Source: Dechloromonas hortensis
Lineage (GTDB): Bacteria; Pseudomonadota; Gammaproteobacteria; Burkholderiales; Rhodocyclaceae
Length of the DNA: 64,000 nt
Assembly (NCBI RefSeq): GCF_009469765.1
Contig: NZ_SSSQ01000008.1
Location: forward strand, 62,001-126,000
Reading direction: 5' to 3'
The position numbers and the translations under genes were made by a program. The notes under the pieces are model-generated. The model was given only the letters and a program-made list of their open reading frames with translations, did no database searches and was not told the DNA's origin. Shown piece after piece: positions 37,489 to 46,913 of the stretch. How positions within the stretch are numbered: position 1 is the stretch's first letter; each line of letters begins with the position of its first letter.

Positions 37489-38274
37489 ATGATTTCGACA
37501 AATCTGATGGAAAAGAACAACTCAGCAAGCAGACTTCTTCGCTTGTTCCAGGACAACCAAGGCAGACAACATAACACTCAGGTTCTAAGCGTCTGGGCTG
37601 AAGCCTTCGAGCTCCCCAGTAGTCTTCAGACGAATGACATTGTGGCAGAAGCAACCTCATTGCTCGCGGCCGCTGATGCTGAGCTGAATGCAATGAAGGC
37701 TACGCTGCTGAGTAAGGGGGTTCCCGAGGGGCTAGTCGTTCCCTACATTGAAAGGGCTCGAAACGCTGTGTCGCCGACACTGCTCAACAACACCTGGAAT
37801 AACGTTGTGCAGCACTTCGCTCAAGATACCTTGCTGGCATTTCAGTGGTTCGCCTACGAACTCAATGAAGATGCGCACGTCGTCAATCAAGAGGATGTCA
37901 CCAAGCTGCTGGCTGAGATGGCTGACCTTGAAGCTGAGCTGATGACCTCTGAACTGTCAGTGAGCTTACGACTATTCTTGCTGAGCCATCTCAAGCTCAT
38001 GCAAACTGCTTTGCGGCAATCGCGCATTGCCGGCGCAAGACCGCTACAGAAAGCAGTTCGTACGACCCTGCAAGAATGCGAACTAGAGTCGGAACACCTC
38101 CAGGAGGAGGTTCTGGCATCCGCTGGCACCAGCACCGCAAAAAAGGTGATGGAAGGGTTCGTTAAGGTCTGGAAGGGCGCGGTTGAGGCTTGTGGCGATG
38201 CCGAGAAACTTCAGAAGGGAGCAAAAGTGGTTGGCGGTGCCGTCACTGCACTTCTGGAGCACTTCGGGCAATAG
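37489..38274 (+). CDS. Hypothetical helical island protein (261 aa)
   Basis: A mostly alpha-helical protein begins with MISTNLMEKNNSASRLLRLF. It has a long acidic helical middle (VVNQEDVTKLLAEMADLEAE) and a C-terminal hydrophobic, glycine-bearing segment (AKVVGGAVTALLEHFG) that could touch a membrane. I chose the ATG at 37,489; the TTG 33 bp upstream lacks a site. It stands alone between two long gene-free stretches, so it may be a single-gene cargo module. No family recognised. Confidence 0.65.
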   Translation: MISTNLMEKNNSASRLLRLFQDNQGRQHNTQVLSVWAEAFELPSSLQTNDIVAEATSLLAAADAELNAMKATLLSKGVPEGLVVPYIERARNAVSPTLLNNTWNNVVQHFAQDTLLAFQWFAYELNEDAHVVNQEDVTKLLAEMADLEAELMTSELSVSLRLFLLSHLKLMQTALRQSRIAGARPLQKAVRTTLQECELESEHLQEEVLASAGTSTAKKVMEGFVKVWKGAVEACGDAEKLQKGAKVVGGAVTALLEHFGQ

Positions 38275-38736
38275 GCAAAATCCCTACGCCAGCACTTTAA
38301 AGAGTGCATTCAGGGTAACTCCTATCGAGTGGCGGAAAACTGCACGCACAAAAAAAAACCCGCGTACGGGGCTTTCTCAGAGATGACTGGGCGGCGCCTG
38401 CTGCCTGAGAACTTCAGGCTCCGCTTCTGTCAATCCAATCCTCCCATTAGGAGGACCTCCAGATGAAACTCGAACTATCCTGGAACAACTAAACGAGGGA
38501 GGTGCCAGCCTCTTTCGATACCCAGTTTTAGCAAAATTGAGCCCTCTTTGCAACGCGGAATCACCTCTGTGACCAGGGGCCGCCTTCGCCCCAAAGGCGA
38601 CGCTCAGGGTTTGGAAAAGAGGACGTTCATTCAAAGTTGGGCATAGCCGGCCGCCGGAGCGTGTAGCACGGAGGGAACCAAAAAGCGCAGCATTTTGGTT
38701 GTCCCTCTCGACTGCCGGGTTGGGCACCACGTGCTC
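38275..38736. other. Gene-free stretch with a long imperfect palindrome
   Basis: At 38,671-38,707 GAGGGAACCAAAA pairs with TTTTGGTT-TG-TCCCTC (13 bp, 2-nt bulge, 9-10 nt loop). Two direct GTTGGGC copies (38,636-38,642 and 38,719-38,725) flank it. A 117-codon minus-strand frame through this region has no site, and its protein has an odd Arg/Pro-rich composition, so I treat it as non-coding. Near 38,350, AAACCC-GCGTAC-GGGGCTTT may be a weak terminator of the preceding gene. Confidence 0.45.
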
Positions 38737-39003
38737 CTAGAACTGCTGGCCGATAAGTTGCCGGGCCATAGCTAATGGGAACTTATGCACCTCGATGCAA
38801 TCCTGCACATTGGTACTTTGCACGGCTAAGACGCGGGTGTTTTGCTGAGCCTGGGCGGGGGTGTTATAGCCATCAGAAGGATTGTTGGCTTTAGCATTGC
38901 CTTGAGCAATATAGGCAGCTTGATTCTCGTCCTCTGCCATGACGATGTATTCGTGAACGCTATGGTCATTTAAGGTATTAGTAAGCACACGGAATAAACG
39001 CAT
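38737..39003 (-). CDS. Small hypothetical protein (88 aa)
   Basis: The ATG at 39,003 is preceded by GGAGA at good spacing. The protein is compact, with MRLFRVLTNTLNDHSVHEYI, an Ala/Gln/Asn-rich centre and a C-terminal helix (FPLAMARQLIGQQ). The first part resembles small beta-alpha domains that handle signal-peptide-free cytosolic roles, but no family is recognised. Its stop lies 11 bp from a GTTGGGC repeat and 29 bp from the palindrome, an arrangement like a mobile gene cassette. Confidence 0.6.
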   Translation of the reverse strand: MRLFRVLTNTLNDHSVHEYIVMAEDENQAAYIAQGNAKANNPSDGYNTPAQAQQNTRVLAVQSTNVQDCIEVHKFPLAMARQLIGQQF

Positions 39004-39690
39004 TTCTATCTCCAAGTAAAGGCTGAGTAAGGGTTTTGTGGTGCCAAACAGTTAATAGGCGGCCCCCTGAGTCCGTATAAAAACTGACATGCACGCATCC
39101 ATTATGCATACCAAATCCCTTGTGCAGCAAGGCAATTGGCTTCGATGTCCGCTATCGAGAGCCCCACACTGTCCGGTTGTGGCCGACAACAGCCTGATGC
39201 CGCTTTTCCGCAGGTATTAGCCATTCGGATTTTGGAAAGATTCCCATGGCGTTGGTGGTAACGCATCAACTTCTGCTTCTGGGCAACTCCTGCCGTTCAA
39301 CCTGCCGGCAGACTAAGGCACTCGAGCGCCGTGCCTGTCGAAAGCTTCCGGTTACTAAGTCGAGTGCGGTTCTGCTGCCCACAAATTGGACTAATACGCC
39401 GAGTTCATTCGATGGCGAGACCCAATAGGTCATCAGCACCTTACGGTTCCGTGGAACAATTTCTGCGTCTCGTCGACGACCAGAATGCCTAACGAGCGCA
39501 TTCCGCGGAACCTTCGCTGCATAACTCATCTGGGATTCTGCTCCCGACTTTGAGTCCATCGCATATTGCTCCAAATAGATATGCACCGTGAAATTGGCTG
39601 CTATTTGCACCGTCTTGCATCGTGCTAGCTTCTTCGGTTGCCTAGATAAATGCCACCCCGTACCATGACAAGGAGCTAACCAATGAAGAT
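39004..39690. other. 687-bp intergenic region without a recognised gene
   Basis: A 146-codon minus-strand frame (39,266-39,706) crosses it but lacks a site and family resemblance and runs over the sngA start. Upstream signals for the sngABC operon should lie at its right end, where AAGGAG (39,670-39,675) precedes a 4-codon frame. Confidence 0.45.
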
Positions 39691-42267
39691 GTGCTAACCG
39701 TGGCAAAAAAGAAGAACACCCCTCTCCTTATCGGCGCTGCTCTGGTCGTTTTTGCTTTCGTGTTTATTCCGAAAAAAGTGCTGTTTCTCCTCGGCGGCTT
39801 CATCCTAGTGGCGTACGCCTTCATCAAGATTCAACGACCCAACAAGGCACAACCAGAACCAATCCCTGACCTCCAAAATGCACAGGTCCGGCCCGGAGTG
39901 AAAGCCTGGGCGGCAAACGCCACCAAAGTCGCGGCACCTCAAGAAGTGGAGACGAACGAAACGAGCGCCAACGGTGTAGAACTGGACCTCAGCGAAGCCA
40001 AGCCCAACGTCGCTGATACGGCTATTGCCTTGACACCAGCTCCGCAGGCGGCCAGCAGCACACCTGCTATGCCAGCACCTATGACCATACCCGCTGCCAA
40101 ACAAGACACCCCTCGCATGGTTGCCGATGCGGATGGCTTCGTAGCAGTCCGCATCTCCAGTCACCAAGATACGGACCGCCCAATTCCAGCAGCCCCTCCG
40201 GGGCTATCAAAAGGGGTTCGCTGGGTGCAGCCCGGTGAGTCAGTCTCCGTAGGCGGGCTTGAGATACCCGGCGGCATGCTGTACATCACGGGGCCGCAGA
40301 AAAGCCACCAAGAGCCAGACCCCTCGCTTATCAACCCCCGCCTTCCCGTGGCATCAGGTAGTCCCAACCTTACGTTGAAGCAGATGGGCTACTGGCCCAG
40401 CTACTCAACCATTTCCCCGGAAGCCCGGAAGGCATACCTATTGTGGCTAGCTGGCGGCCGCAAGTACCCCTCAGCTGATATCGGGTACGTGTTTTTGTTC
40501 TTCTACGGGCTCGAGCGCCGCGTTCTCGAAGACATGACCGGCGAGAATAGAGGGAGCCCTGAGCTAGCTGCGATTGAGGCCGAAATACATCGGCTGCTAG
40601 CCGCGTACGGACACAATCGCTCCTTTAAGGGCTACGCCAGCCGCTTTTTGGAGTTCGCCTTTGCCCCCGCCGACCCCGAGACCCCCGGCGCCCCGCCCGC
40701 GCTCCCGGAAGAGAGGGGGTTTGAGCTGCCCCTCAGCCTTCGAATCGGGTTGGGACTATTTGCTCGTGACCAAAAACCAGTCCCTGCTGAGTGGGCACTG
40801 GCTTGGCTACGTGCCGACCCCAACACCTATCTCCGGACGCCAGCCCTTAGGTGCCACGAACATTTCGCGACTCTCTTCAAGCAGCAGTACACCGATGAGC
40901 TCCGGGGTGGCCTTCGCCTGAAGGTCAATCGGACGAAACTCAAAATCAGCTACCAGCCCGCCTCCTCTGGACTGCGCTATGCGGAGTATTCCCGCACGCT
41001 ACCAGGATTACCCGACGTATCGGCCGTGACAGCGCCGGTCGCCGAGTTGCGCAAACTCGCAAACAAATGCAGCGATGCGCTGGACGCCTACAGCCGCTAT
41101 CTTGGCCGTAATCCAGACAAGGCACTGGCCCTGGAAGCGCTACTACTACTTCCTGTCGCTCTTTGGCCAACTGAGGTTCGTGCCGAGTTGGGGGCCTTGA
41201 AGAATCGCGTTGGTGATGGAATGGTCTTGATACCCTTTGGGGAGCTGGCCAGCCGGCTGAAGAGCTCCGGCCCCCTGTCTCGCGACAAGATGCTAGGCCT
41301 GGCACATGCCCTCGAGAGCCTTAATCTGGGAATCGAGCCAGATGTCATCGCTGGAACCAAGGCGCCAAAAGCCGAAGACAAAATCGTGCTGTTTCCGACG
41401 CTGCCCGAAGATGGGGCAGTGCGGCTCACACCAACCTACGTAGCGGCAACCGTTACGCTGGATTTAAGCTGTGCTGCCGCTCGTGCCGATGGGGAGGTGT
41501 CGCCACATGAAATGCTCCATTTAAGCAGGCAAGTTGACTCATGGGCACATCTTAGTGACGCCCACCGAAAACGGCTCAAGGCGCGTCTGCGCTTGGGGTT
41601 GGAGCAGCCCCCTACGCTGGCCTCGCTAAAGAAGAAAATGGAGCCCCTGTCCGGCGAAGCCAAGCGAGCGGTCGGCCAATTCCTCGCGCACCTCTGCCAA
41701 GCAGACGGCCTGGTCTCTCCGGAAGAGGTCAAGTTTCTTGAGCGTGTCTACAAGACCTTGGGCTTGGACACGCAACTCGTTTATTCGGACCTTCACGTTG
41801 CACCAGAGGCGCCCCTCAAGGGCGCTGCAGTCGCCGTGCCCGCATCGAGGACTGAGCCGAAAAAGGCAGGGGCAACCCAAAGCTTTACCCTCGACCATGA
41901 GCGCATCGCACAACTGCACAAGGAAACAGAAGCTGTTTCCGCTTTGCTCGCCGGCATTTTCACCGATGACACCCTTAACGAGGCTGCGGTGCCCCAGGAG
42001 GAATTGCCTGCAGAAGAGCCGGCCAAGGCTGAAAGCAGCATACTCGGGCTGAGCGAGGACTACTCGTCGTTTGTTCGCCACCTAGTATCCCGCCCACTCT
42101 GGGCACGGGAGGACCTGGGTGATGTTGCTGCCGACATGGAGTTGATGCTGGACGGCGCGCTCGAGCATATCAACGAGGCAATGCTAGACATATTTGAAGC
42201 GCCCCTCACCGAGGGTGATGACCCCATCGAAATTAACCAAGAACTTCTGGAGCAGCTACCCCTATGA
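39691..42267 (+). CDS. sngA: Shango SngA: TerB-domain protein with N-terminal membrane hairpin
   Basis: The 858-aa protein opens with two hydrophobic segments (about residues 10-25 and 28-42), then a Pro/Ala-rich linker to about 165. A TerB-N-type domain follows (GGMLYITGPQKSHQEPDPSLINP, KQMGYWPSYSTISPEARKAYL), then a TerB-like acidic helical domain near 590-700 (LSCAAARADGEVSPHEML and LAHLCQADGLVSPEEVKFLE), then a TerB-C-like end. TerB domains bind metal and occur in stress and phage-defence systems. With the ATPase and helicase downstream it matches Shango. The start is GTG at 39,691 or 39,700. Confidence 0.85.
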   Translation: MLTVAKKKNTPLLIGAALVVFAFVFIPKKVLFLLGGFILVAYAFIKIQRPNKAQPEPIPDLQNAQVRPGVKAWAANATKVAAPQEVETNETSANGVELDLSEAKPNVADTAIALTPAPQAASSTPAMPAPMTIPAAKQDTPRMVADADGFVAVRISSHQDTDRPIPAAPPGLSKGVRWVQPGESVSVGGLEIPGGMLYITGPQKSHQEPDPSLINPRLPVASGSPNLTLKQMGYWPSYSTISPEARKAYLLWLAGGRKYPSADIGYVFLFFYGLERRVLEDMTGENRGSPELAAIEAEIHRLLAAYGHNRSFKGYASRFLEFAFAPADPETPGAPPALPEERGFELPLSLRIGLGLFARDQKPVPAEWALAWLRADPNTYLRTPALRCHEHFATLFKQQYTDELRGGLRLKVNRTKLKISYQPASSGLRYAEYSRTLPGLPDVSAVTAPVAELRKLANKCSDALDAYSRYLGRNPDKALALEALLLLPVALWPTEVRAELGALKNRVGDGMVLIPFGELASRLKSSGPLSRDKMLGLAHALESLNLGIEPDVIAGTKAPKAEDKIVLFPTLPEDGAVRLTPTYVAATVTLDLSCAAARADGEVSPHEMLHLSRQVDSWAHLSDAHRKRLKARLRLGLEQPPTLASLKKKMEPLSGEAKRAVGQFLAHLCQADGLVSPEEVKFLERVYKTLGLDTQLVYSDLHVAPEAPLKGAAVAVPASRTEPKKAGATQSFTLDHERIAQLHKETEAVSALLAGIFTDDTLNEAAVPQEELPAEEPAKAESSILGLSEDYSSFVRHLVSRPLWAREDLGDVAADMELMLDGALEHINEAMLDIFEAPLTEGDDPIEINQELLEQLPL

Positions 42268-43559
42268 GTGCCATTCGACCCAAGGACCGCGACGCCCTGG
42301 TCCAATCTCTACGCGCCGGCGTGGTCCCTCGTGCCGGCCAGCACCTGGTTCAGGTTGGCCGCGTCAAAGAGCTGGAGGCGCTCATGCGCGATGTTGAACG
42401 CATTGCGGATAGCGGGTCAGGCTTCCGTGTCGTTATCGGCGAGTACGGCTCGGGTAAGACATTCTTCTTGAACCTGGTTCGCGCGATTGCCCTCGAGAAG
42501 AAGTTGGTCACGATGCATGCGGACCTGAATCCCGATAGGCGGTTGCATGCGAGCAGTGGCCAAGCACGCTCTCTCTATGCCGAGCTGACGAAGAGCATGG
42601 CAACCCGGACCAAACCCGAGGGCGGCGCCCTGGCTGGCGTTGTCGAAAAATTCGTGGCGCAAGCAAAGGCCGATGCGAAAGCGGGGGGGGTGACAACGGA
42701 GGACGTCATCCGCCAGCGCCTAGGGCAGCTTGCCGAGATGGTCAATGGCTACGACTTTGCGGAAGTCATCGCGGCCTATTGCCGTGGTTTCGAGGAAGGC
42801 AATGAACAGCTCAAGACCGACGCCATTCGATGGCTGCGGGGAGAATTCTCGACCAAAACAGATGCGCGGGCGGCGCTGGGGGTCCGTACCATCGTCGATG
42901 ACGCCTCCGTTTATGACCAGTTGAAGCTGCTGGCCCGGTTCGTCCGCCTGGCGGGCTACAGTGGCCTCATGGTCTGCCTGGATGAACTCGTCAATCTGTA
43001 CAAGCTGGCGAACACCCAGGCCCGAAACTCCAACTACGAGCAGATTCTTCGCATACTGAACGATTCGCTGCAGGGTTCGGCTGAAGGACTGGGCTTTGTC
43101 CTCGGGGGGACGCCGGAATTCCTGCTGGACACTCGGCGGGGCCTATACAGCTACGCAGCGCTCCAGTCGCGGCTCGCCGAGAACACCTTTGCCCGGGCCG
43201 GAATGGTTGATTACTCGGGGCCGGTAATGCGCCTTGCCAGCCTGACCCCGGAAGACTTCTATGTGCTGCTTCATAAGCTGAGGCATGTCTACGCCTCAGG
43301 GGATGCTGCACGCTACCTGTTGCCTGATGAGGCTATCCCCGCATTCATGGAGCACTGCGCCTCCCGACTTGGTGAAGCATACTTCCGAACCCCCCGCACG
43401 ACGATTACGGCATTCATCAATCTGCTTGCTGTACTTGAGCAGAACCCTGACGTCGATTGGCGAGAACTCATCGGTTTAACCGAAATCGCCAGTGACAACG
43501 GCGGTGCGGCCGACCTTTCGGTTGAGGATGATGACGAGCTTGCAAGCTTCCAACTCTGA
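42264..43559 (+). CDS. sngB: Shango SngB: AAA-type ATPase of the BrxC/D-like group
   Basis: This 431-aa P-loop ATPase has Walker A GEYGSGKT (residues 59-66), Walker B LMVCLDEL (about 235-241) and an arginine-rich sensor region. It resembles the DUF2791/BREX BrxD ATPases (initial QVGRVKELEALMRDVERIA). In Shango the ATPase works with the TerB protein and the helicase. It overlaps sngA by 4 bp (ATGA), so the two are translationally coupled, and its 3' end overlaps the helicase gene. Confidence 0.88.
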   Translation: MSAIRPKDRDALVQSLRAGVVPRAGQHLVQVGRVKELEALMRDVERIADSGSGFRVVIGEYGSGKTFFLNLVRAIALEKKLVTMHADLNPDRRLHASSGQARSLYAELTKSMATRTKPEGGALAGVVEKFVAQAKADAKAGGVTTEDVIRQRLGQLAEMVNGYDFAEVIAAYCRGFEEGNEQLKTDAIRWLRGEFSTKTDARAALGVRTIVDDASVYDQLKLLARFVRLAGYSGLMVCLDELVNLYKLANTQARNSNYEQILRILNDSLQGSAEGLGFVLGGTPEFLLDTRRGLYSYAALQSRLAENTFARAGMVDYSGPVMRLASLTPEDFYVLLHKLRHVYASGDAARYLLPDEAIPAFMEHCASRLGEAYFRTPRTTITAFINLLAVLEQNPDVDWRELIGLTEIASDNGGAADLSVEDDDELASFQL

Positions 43560-45768
43560 GTCGTCTGGATTTGCTCGACTCGATGAGCGAATTCAGCGAT
43601 GGATATGGACTGAAGGCTGGACCGCACTAAGAGACGCTCAAGAAAGGGCCATCCCGGCCCTTATTGATGCTGACCGTGATGTCATTGTGGCCGCGGCCAC
43701 GGCCGCCGGAAAGACTGAAGCCGCCTTCTTCCCCATTCTGACCCATCTGCTTCAGCAGCCATCCACCTCCGGCCTAGTTGTTTATATCAGCCCGCTCAAG
43801 GCGTTGATTAATGACCAGTGGGGGCGGCTGACTGGGTTGTGTGAATCCCTGGACATCCCCGTTGTAGGTTGGCATGGGGACGTCGCCGCCAGTAAAAAGC
43901 ATCGCTTTCTGAAGTCGCCTCAAGGGGTCTTGTTGATTACCCCCGAGTCGCTGGAGGCCTTGTTTGTGACGCGCGGCACCTCGATGTCCGGCCTCATGGC
44001 GAACCTTCGCTATGTGGTCATTGATGAACTCCATGCCTTCATTGGCTCGGAGCGGGGTAAGCAACTCCAGTCTTTGCTTCACCGGCTGGAGCGAGTAGCT
44101 GGTCATCATGTACCGCGTGTCGGCTTGTCCGCCACCCTGGGGGATATGCGATTGGCTGCGCATTTTCTCCGTAGCACCGACCCCGAAAAGGTTGAGCTCA
44201 TTGAATCGAAAGTCAGTGGTCAGGAGCTTAAAGTCCTGTTGAAGGGCTATGAGGTCAAGCCCCCACGGATTGAACTTGAGCCTGACCTGGCAAACCCGGA
44301 ACCCGAAGACGTCGTCAATGGAAGCATTCTTGATGTGGCTTCTCATCTCTACAAGGTCTTGCGGGGTACAAACAATCTGGTGTTCCCGAATAGCCGGCAA
44401 AAGGTTGAGACCTTCGCGGACCTGCTTCGAAGGAAGTGCGAGCGCGACTGTGTTCCAAACGAGTTCTGGGCCCATCACGGAAGCCTTTCGAAAGAATATC
44501 GAGAAGAAGCCGAGCAAGCGCTAAAGGAGGGAAGTCGACCGGCAACGGCGATTTGCACAACCACCCTTGAGCTTGGCATCGATATTGGCTCGGTCAGGAG
44601 CATCTGCCAGGTTGGTGAGCCGCCCTCGGTTGCAAGCCTTCGGCAGCGATTGGGGCGTTCAGGGCGCCGCAAAGGCGAGTCTGCCATCCTCAGGGCTTAC
44701 TGCATCGAGCCTCAACTGGAACAAAGCTCGTCCACCTCAGATTGCCTGCGCGAAGCACTGGTCCAGTCAATCGCGATGATTCGCCTGCTGATAGCTGGGT
44801 GGTTTGAGCCACCGCGGGTAAGCGGGCTACATGGCTCCACACTGATTCAACAAATCTTATCGATTATTGCCGAGCGAGGCGGTGCTACGGCAGCACAGCT
44901 CTGGTCGGCCTTGGTCGCGTCCGATGGCCCCTTCGCGGGGGTATCGAAAGACGACTTTGTTGCCTTGTTGCGGCACTTGGGAACGTTACGCGTGCTCACC
45001 CAGGAAAGCTCGGGCCTGCTTCTCCACGGTGAGGTCGGGGAGCAACTCGTTAACCACTACACCTTCTACGCGGCCTTTGCCACGGAAGAGGAATTCCGCT
45101 TGGTATGTGATGGGAAAACGCTAGGCACGCTCCCGCTCAGCCGGCCGCTATTGCCTCAACAGGGTGTGATTTTTGCGGGAAGACGTTGGCGGGTGATTGA
45201 TGTCGATACCGAGAAGAAGTTGATTGTTGTTTCTCCCTACAAAGGAGGAGCTCCTCCTATGTTCGAGAGTGGCCACTCGATGGTTCACGACCGAATTCGC
45301 CAAGAGATGCGTAAGGTGCTTGCCGAGACCGATGCTGTTGCGTTTCTCGACCATGAGGCCCAGCAACTCCTTCAAGAGGGACGTGAGCACTACAGACGCG
45401 CTGACCTAAAAACGACTCAGGTTACTCAGCGGGGTGCCGAGGTCGAACTACTGACTTGGCGTGGAGACTGGGTGAACGATGCTCTGGCCCTTCTTCTGAC
45501 CCAACGAGGGTTGGCTTCTAACAATGATGGGCTGGTAATCAGCGTTTCAGGGGGCTCAAAGGACAAAGTTATTGAAGCGCTTCGGGGTATCTCGCAACTT
45601 GAAGACCTCGACCCCGTCACGTTACTTGCGGAAGCAAAAAACACTCTTAGAGAGAAGTGGGATTGGGCCATGCCAGATGAAATGGCACGACGTTCATTTG
45701 CCTCGTTATGCCTCGACCTGGAGGGAGCAAGGGATACGGCCCGAACGTTATACATGCAGGAGCGCTGA
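43531..45768 (+). CDS. sngC: Shango SngC: Lhr-like DEAD/DEAH superfamily 2 helicase
   Basis: This 745-aa helicase has Walker A AAATAAGKTEAAF (Lys61), motif II DELH (165-168) in VVIDELHAFIGSERGKQ, motif III LSATLGD and motif VI QRLGRSGRRKG, as in Lhr and BREX BrxHI. A long C-terminal region follows the helicase core. ATG codons at 43,528 and 43,531 are both possible; a GTG at 43,492 is also open. The gene starts inside the end of sngB, so the three genes form one operon. Confidence 0.88.
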   Translation: MTSLQASNSESSGFARLDERIQRWIWTEGWTALRDAQERAIPALIDADRDVIVAAATAAGKTEAAFFPILTHLLQQPSTSGLVVYISPLKALINDQWGRLTGLCESLDIPVVGWHGDVAASKKHRFLKSPQGVLLITPESLEALFVTRGTSMSGLMANLRYVVIDELHAFIGSERGKQLQSLLHRLERVAGHHVPRVGLSATLGDMRLAAHFLRSTDPEKVELIESKVSGQELKVLLKGYEVKPPRIELEPDLANPEPEDVVNGSILDVASHLYKVLRGTNNLVFPNSRQKVETFADLLRRKCERDCVPNEFWAHHGSLSKEYREEAEQALKEGSRPATAICTTTLELGIDIGSVRSICQVGEPPSVASLRQRLGRSGRRKGESAILRAYCIEPQLEQSSSTSDCLREALVQSIAMIRLLIAGWFEPPRVSGLHGSTLIQQILSIIAERGGATAAQLWSALVASDGPFAGVSKDDFVALLRHLGTLRVLTQESSGLLLHGEVGEQLVNHYTFYAAFATEEEFRLVCDGKTLGTLPLSRPLLPQQGVIFAGRRWRVIDVDTEKKLIVVSPYKGGAPPMFESGHSMVHDRIRQEMRKVLAETDAVAFLDHEAQQLLQEGREHYRRADLKTTQVTQRGAEVELLTWRGDWVNDALALLLTQRGLASNNDGLVISVSGGSKDKVIEALRGISQLEDLDPVTLLAEAKNTLREKWDWAMPDEMARRSFASLCLDLEGARDTARTLYMQER

Positions 45769-46000
45769 GTAGATGGGGGTTACAGTCAATCACCACTGAC
45801 GAAAGTGGGGATTCGCCCCCAACACAGGCAGACTGAATCGCACCGGACTTCATGGAAAGAGCCATTACCTTAGCCTCCGCTCATACGGCTGATGGCTATG
45901 CCCCACTAAATCCTTGTTGTGCCGCTTGAGTAAGAACATATTCCCAATGGAATATTAGCCATTCACAATAACATCACTCCACAATACCGTTCTGGCAAAC

Positions 46001-46678
46001 ATGAACCCATTTTCCGCTCCAAGAAAGCTCTACAAGTACCTGTCGTCTGATGGCGCAACGAACCTATTCGAAAAGCCTTCTATCTGGTTTCGTTTATCGA
46101 ACAAGTTCAACGACGTTTTTGACATGCGCCCCGCTGGCTCACATCCGACGGATGAGTTTGGGGCCATTCCTGTCCTATGTCTTTGCGAGACCCCAACATC
46201 TACGCCTATGTGGGGCCATTACGGTGAGAAAGGTGAAGGCGTCGTACTGGAGTTCGATACCGATTCGGAGTTTTTCAAGCGTCACGAGCCTTACAAGGTC
46301 CGGTATCAGACGAAACGACCGACGGTTAAAAATCTACGCGATGCCCTCCTGGTAAAGAACAAGGAGTGGGCGTATGAGCGCGAGTGGCGTTGCTTCACCG
46401 AATTGCCGCGTCATCTATCCGCAAAAGAACGGTTCCTAGTTTCTGAGCAGGCCGTGGCCGTTCCATTCCCGTTTGACGCCCTGTCTGCCATCATCCACGG
46501 CCACGACGGACAAGCAGTGATGGAGGCCATCAAATTCCTTGAGAATCCGCAGGCAAGCCACGTCCAGCACCTGGTGTGCCAGACTGACCCTCGGAAGTTT
46601 GTTTTCAACCTACGCACCTTGGAAGATTACTCGCACAACCACTCGGCCTCACTCCAACCAATCAAGGCTAACAAGTAG
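46001..46678 (+). CDS. DUF2971 family protein
   Basis: This 225-aa protein has the DUF2971 pattern: LYKYLSSDGATNLFEKPSIW, LSNKFNDVFDM, VLCLCETPTSTPMWGHYGEKGEGVVLEF, then AYEREWRCF. The Cys and Trp-Gly-His-Tyr residues are the most conserved. The function is unknown, but these proteins are frequent in defence islands and near toxins. It is a monocistronic gene downstream of Shango, 232 bp apart. Confidence 0.8.
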   Translation: MNPFSAPRKLYKYLSSDGATNLFEKPSIWFRLSNKFNDVFDMRPAGSHPTDEFGAIPVLCLCETPTSTPMWGHYGEKGEGVVLEFDTDSEFFKRHEPYKVRYQTKRPTVKNLRDALLVKNKEWAYEREWRCFTELPRHLSAKERFLVSEQAVAVPFPFDALSAIIHGHDGQAVMEAIKFLENPQASHVQHLVCQTDPRKFVFNLRTLEDYSHNHSASLQPIKANK

Positions 46679-46785
46679 GCGTCTGCCACTGAGAAGTGCT
46701 CTACTAACAGGTACGGCCCAACTCTATTTTTTCAAATAGACTATAGAATCTTGGCTTTCATCGAGAAAACGAACGCCACAAAGCG

Positions 46786-46810
46786 CAACGCCACCTCGAG
46801 GGTGGCGTTG
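46786..46810. repeat. Perfect 10-bp inverted repeat
   Basis: CAACGCCACC, loop TCGAG, GGTGGCGTTG lies between the DUF2971 and HEPN genes. It is not followed by a T-run on the plus strand, so it is not a standard terminator; it could be an RNA hairpin or a regulator site. Confidence 0.5.
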
Positions 46811-46913
46811 AACTCTTATGCTGCTGAGGGCTTCACCGGCTTAGGTACCTGAGACAGGTGCGGGAGTGGGGTCCTCAGTGCTTACAAGGCAAGTATAGCG
46901 CCTCAAAAAAGAG

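Noticed and set aside
38377..38730. 117-codon minus-strand frame over the palindrome
   Set aside because: No ribosome site, odd composition, and it consists largely of the palindromic repeat; treated as non-coding.
39266..39706. 146-codon minus-strand frame before sngA
   Set aside because: No site, no recognised features, crosses the sngA start region.
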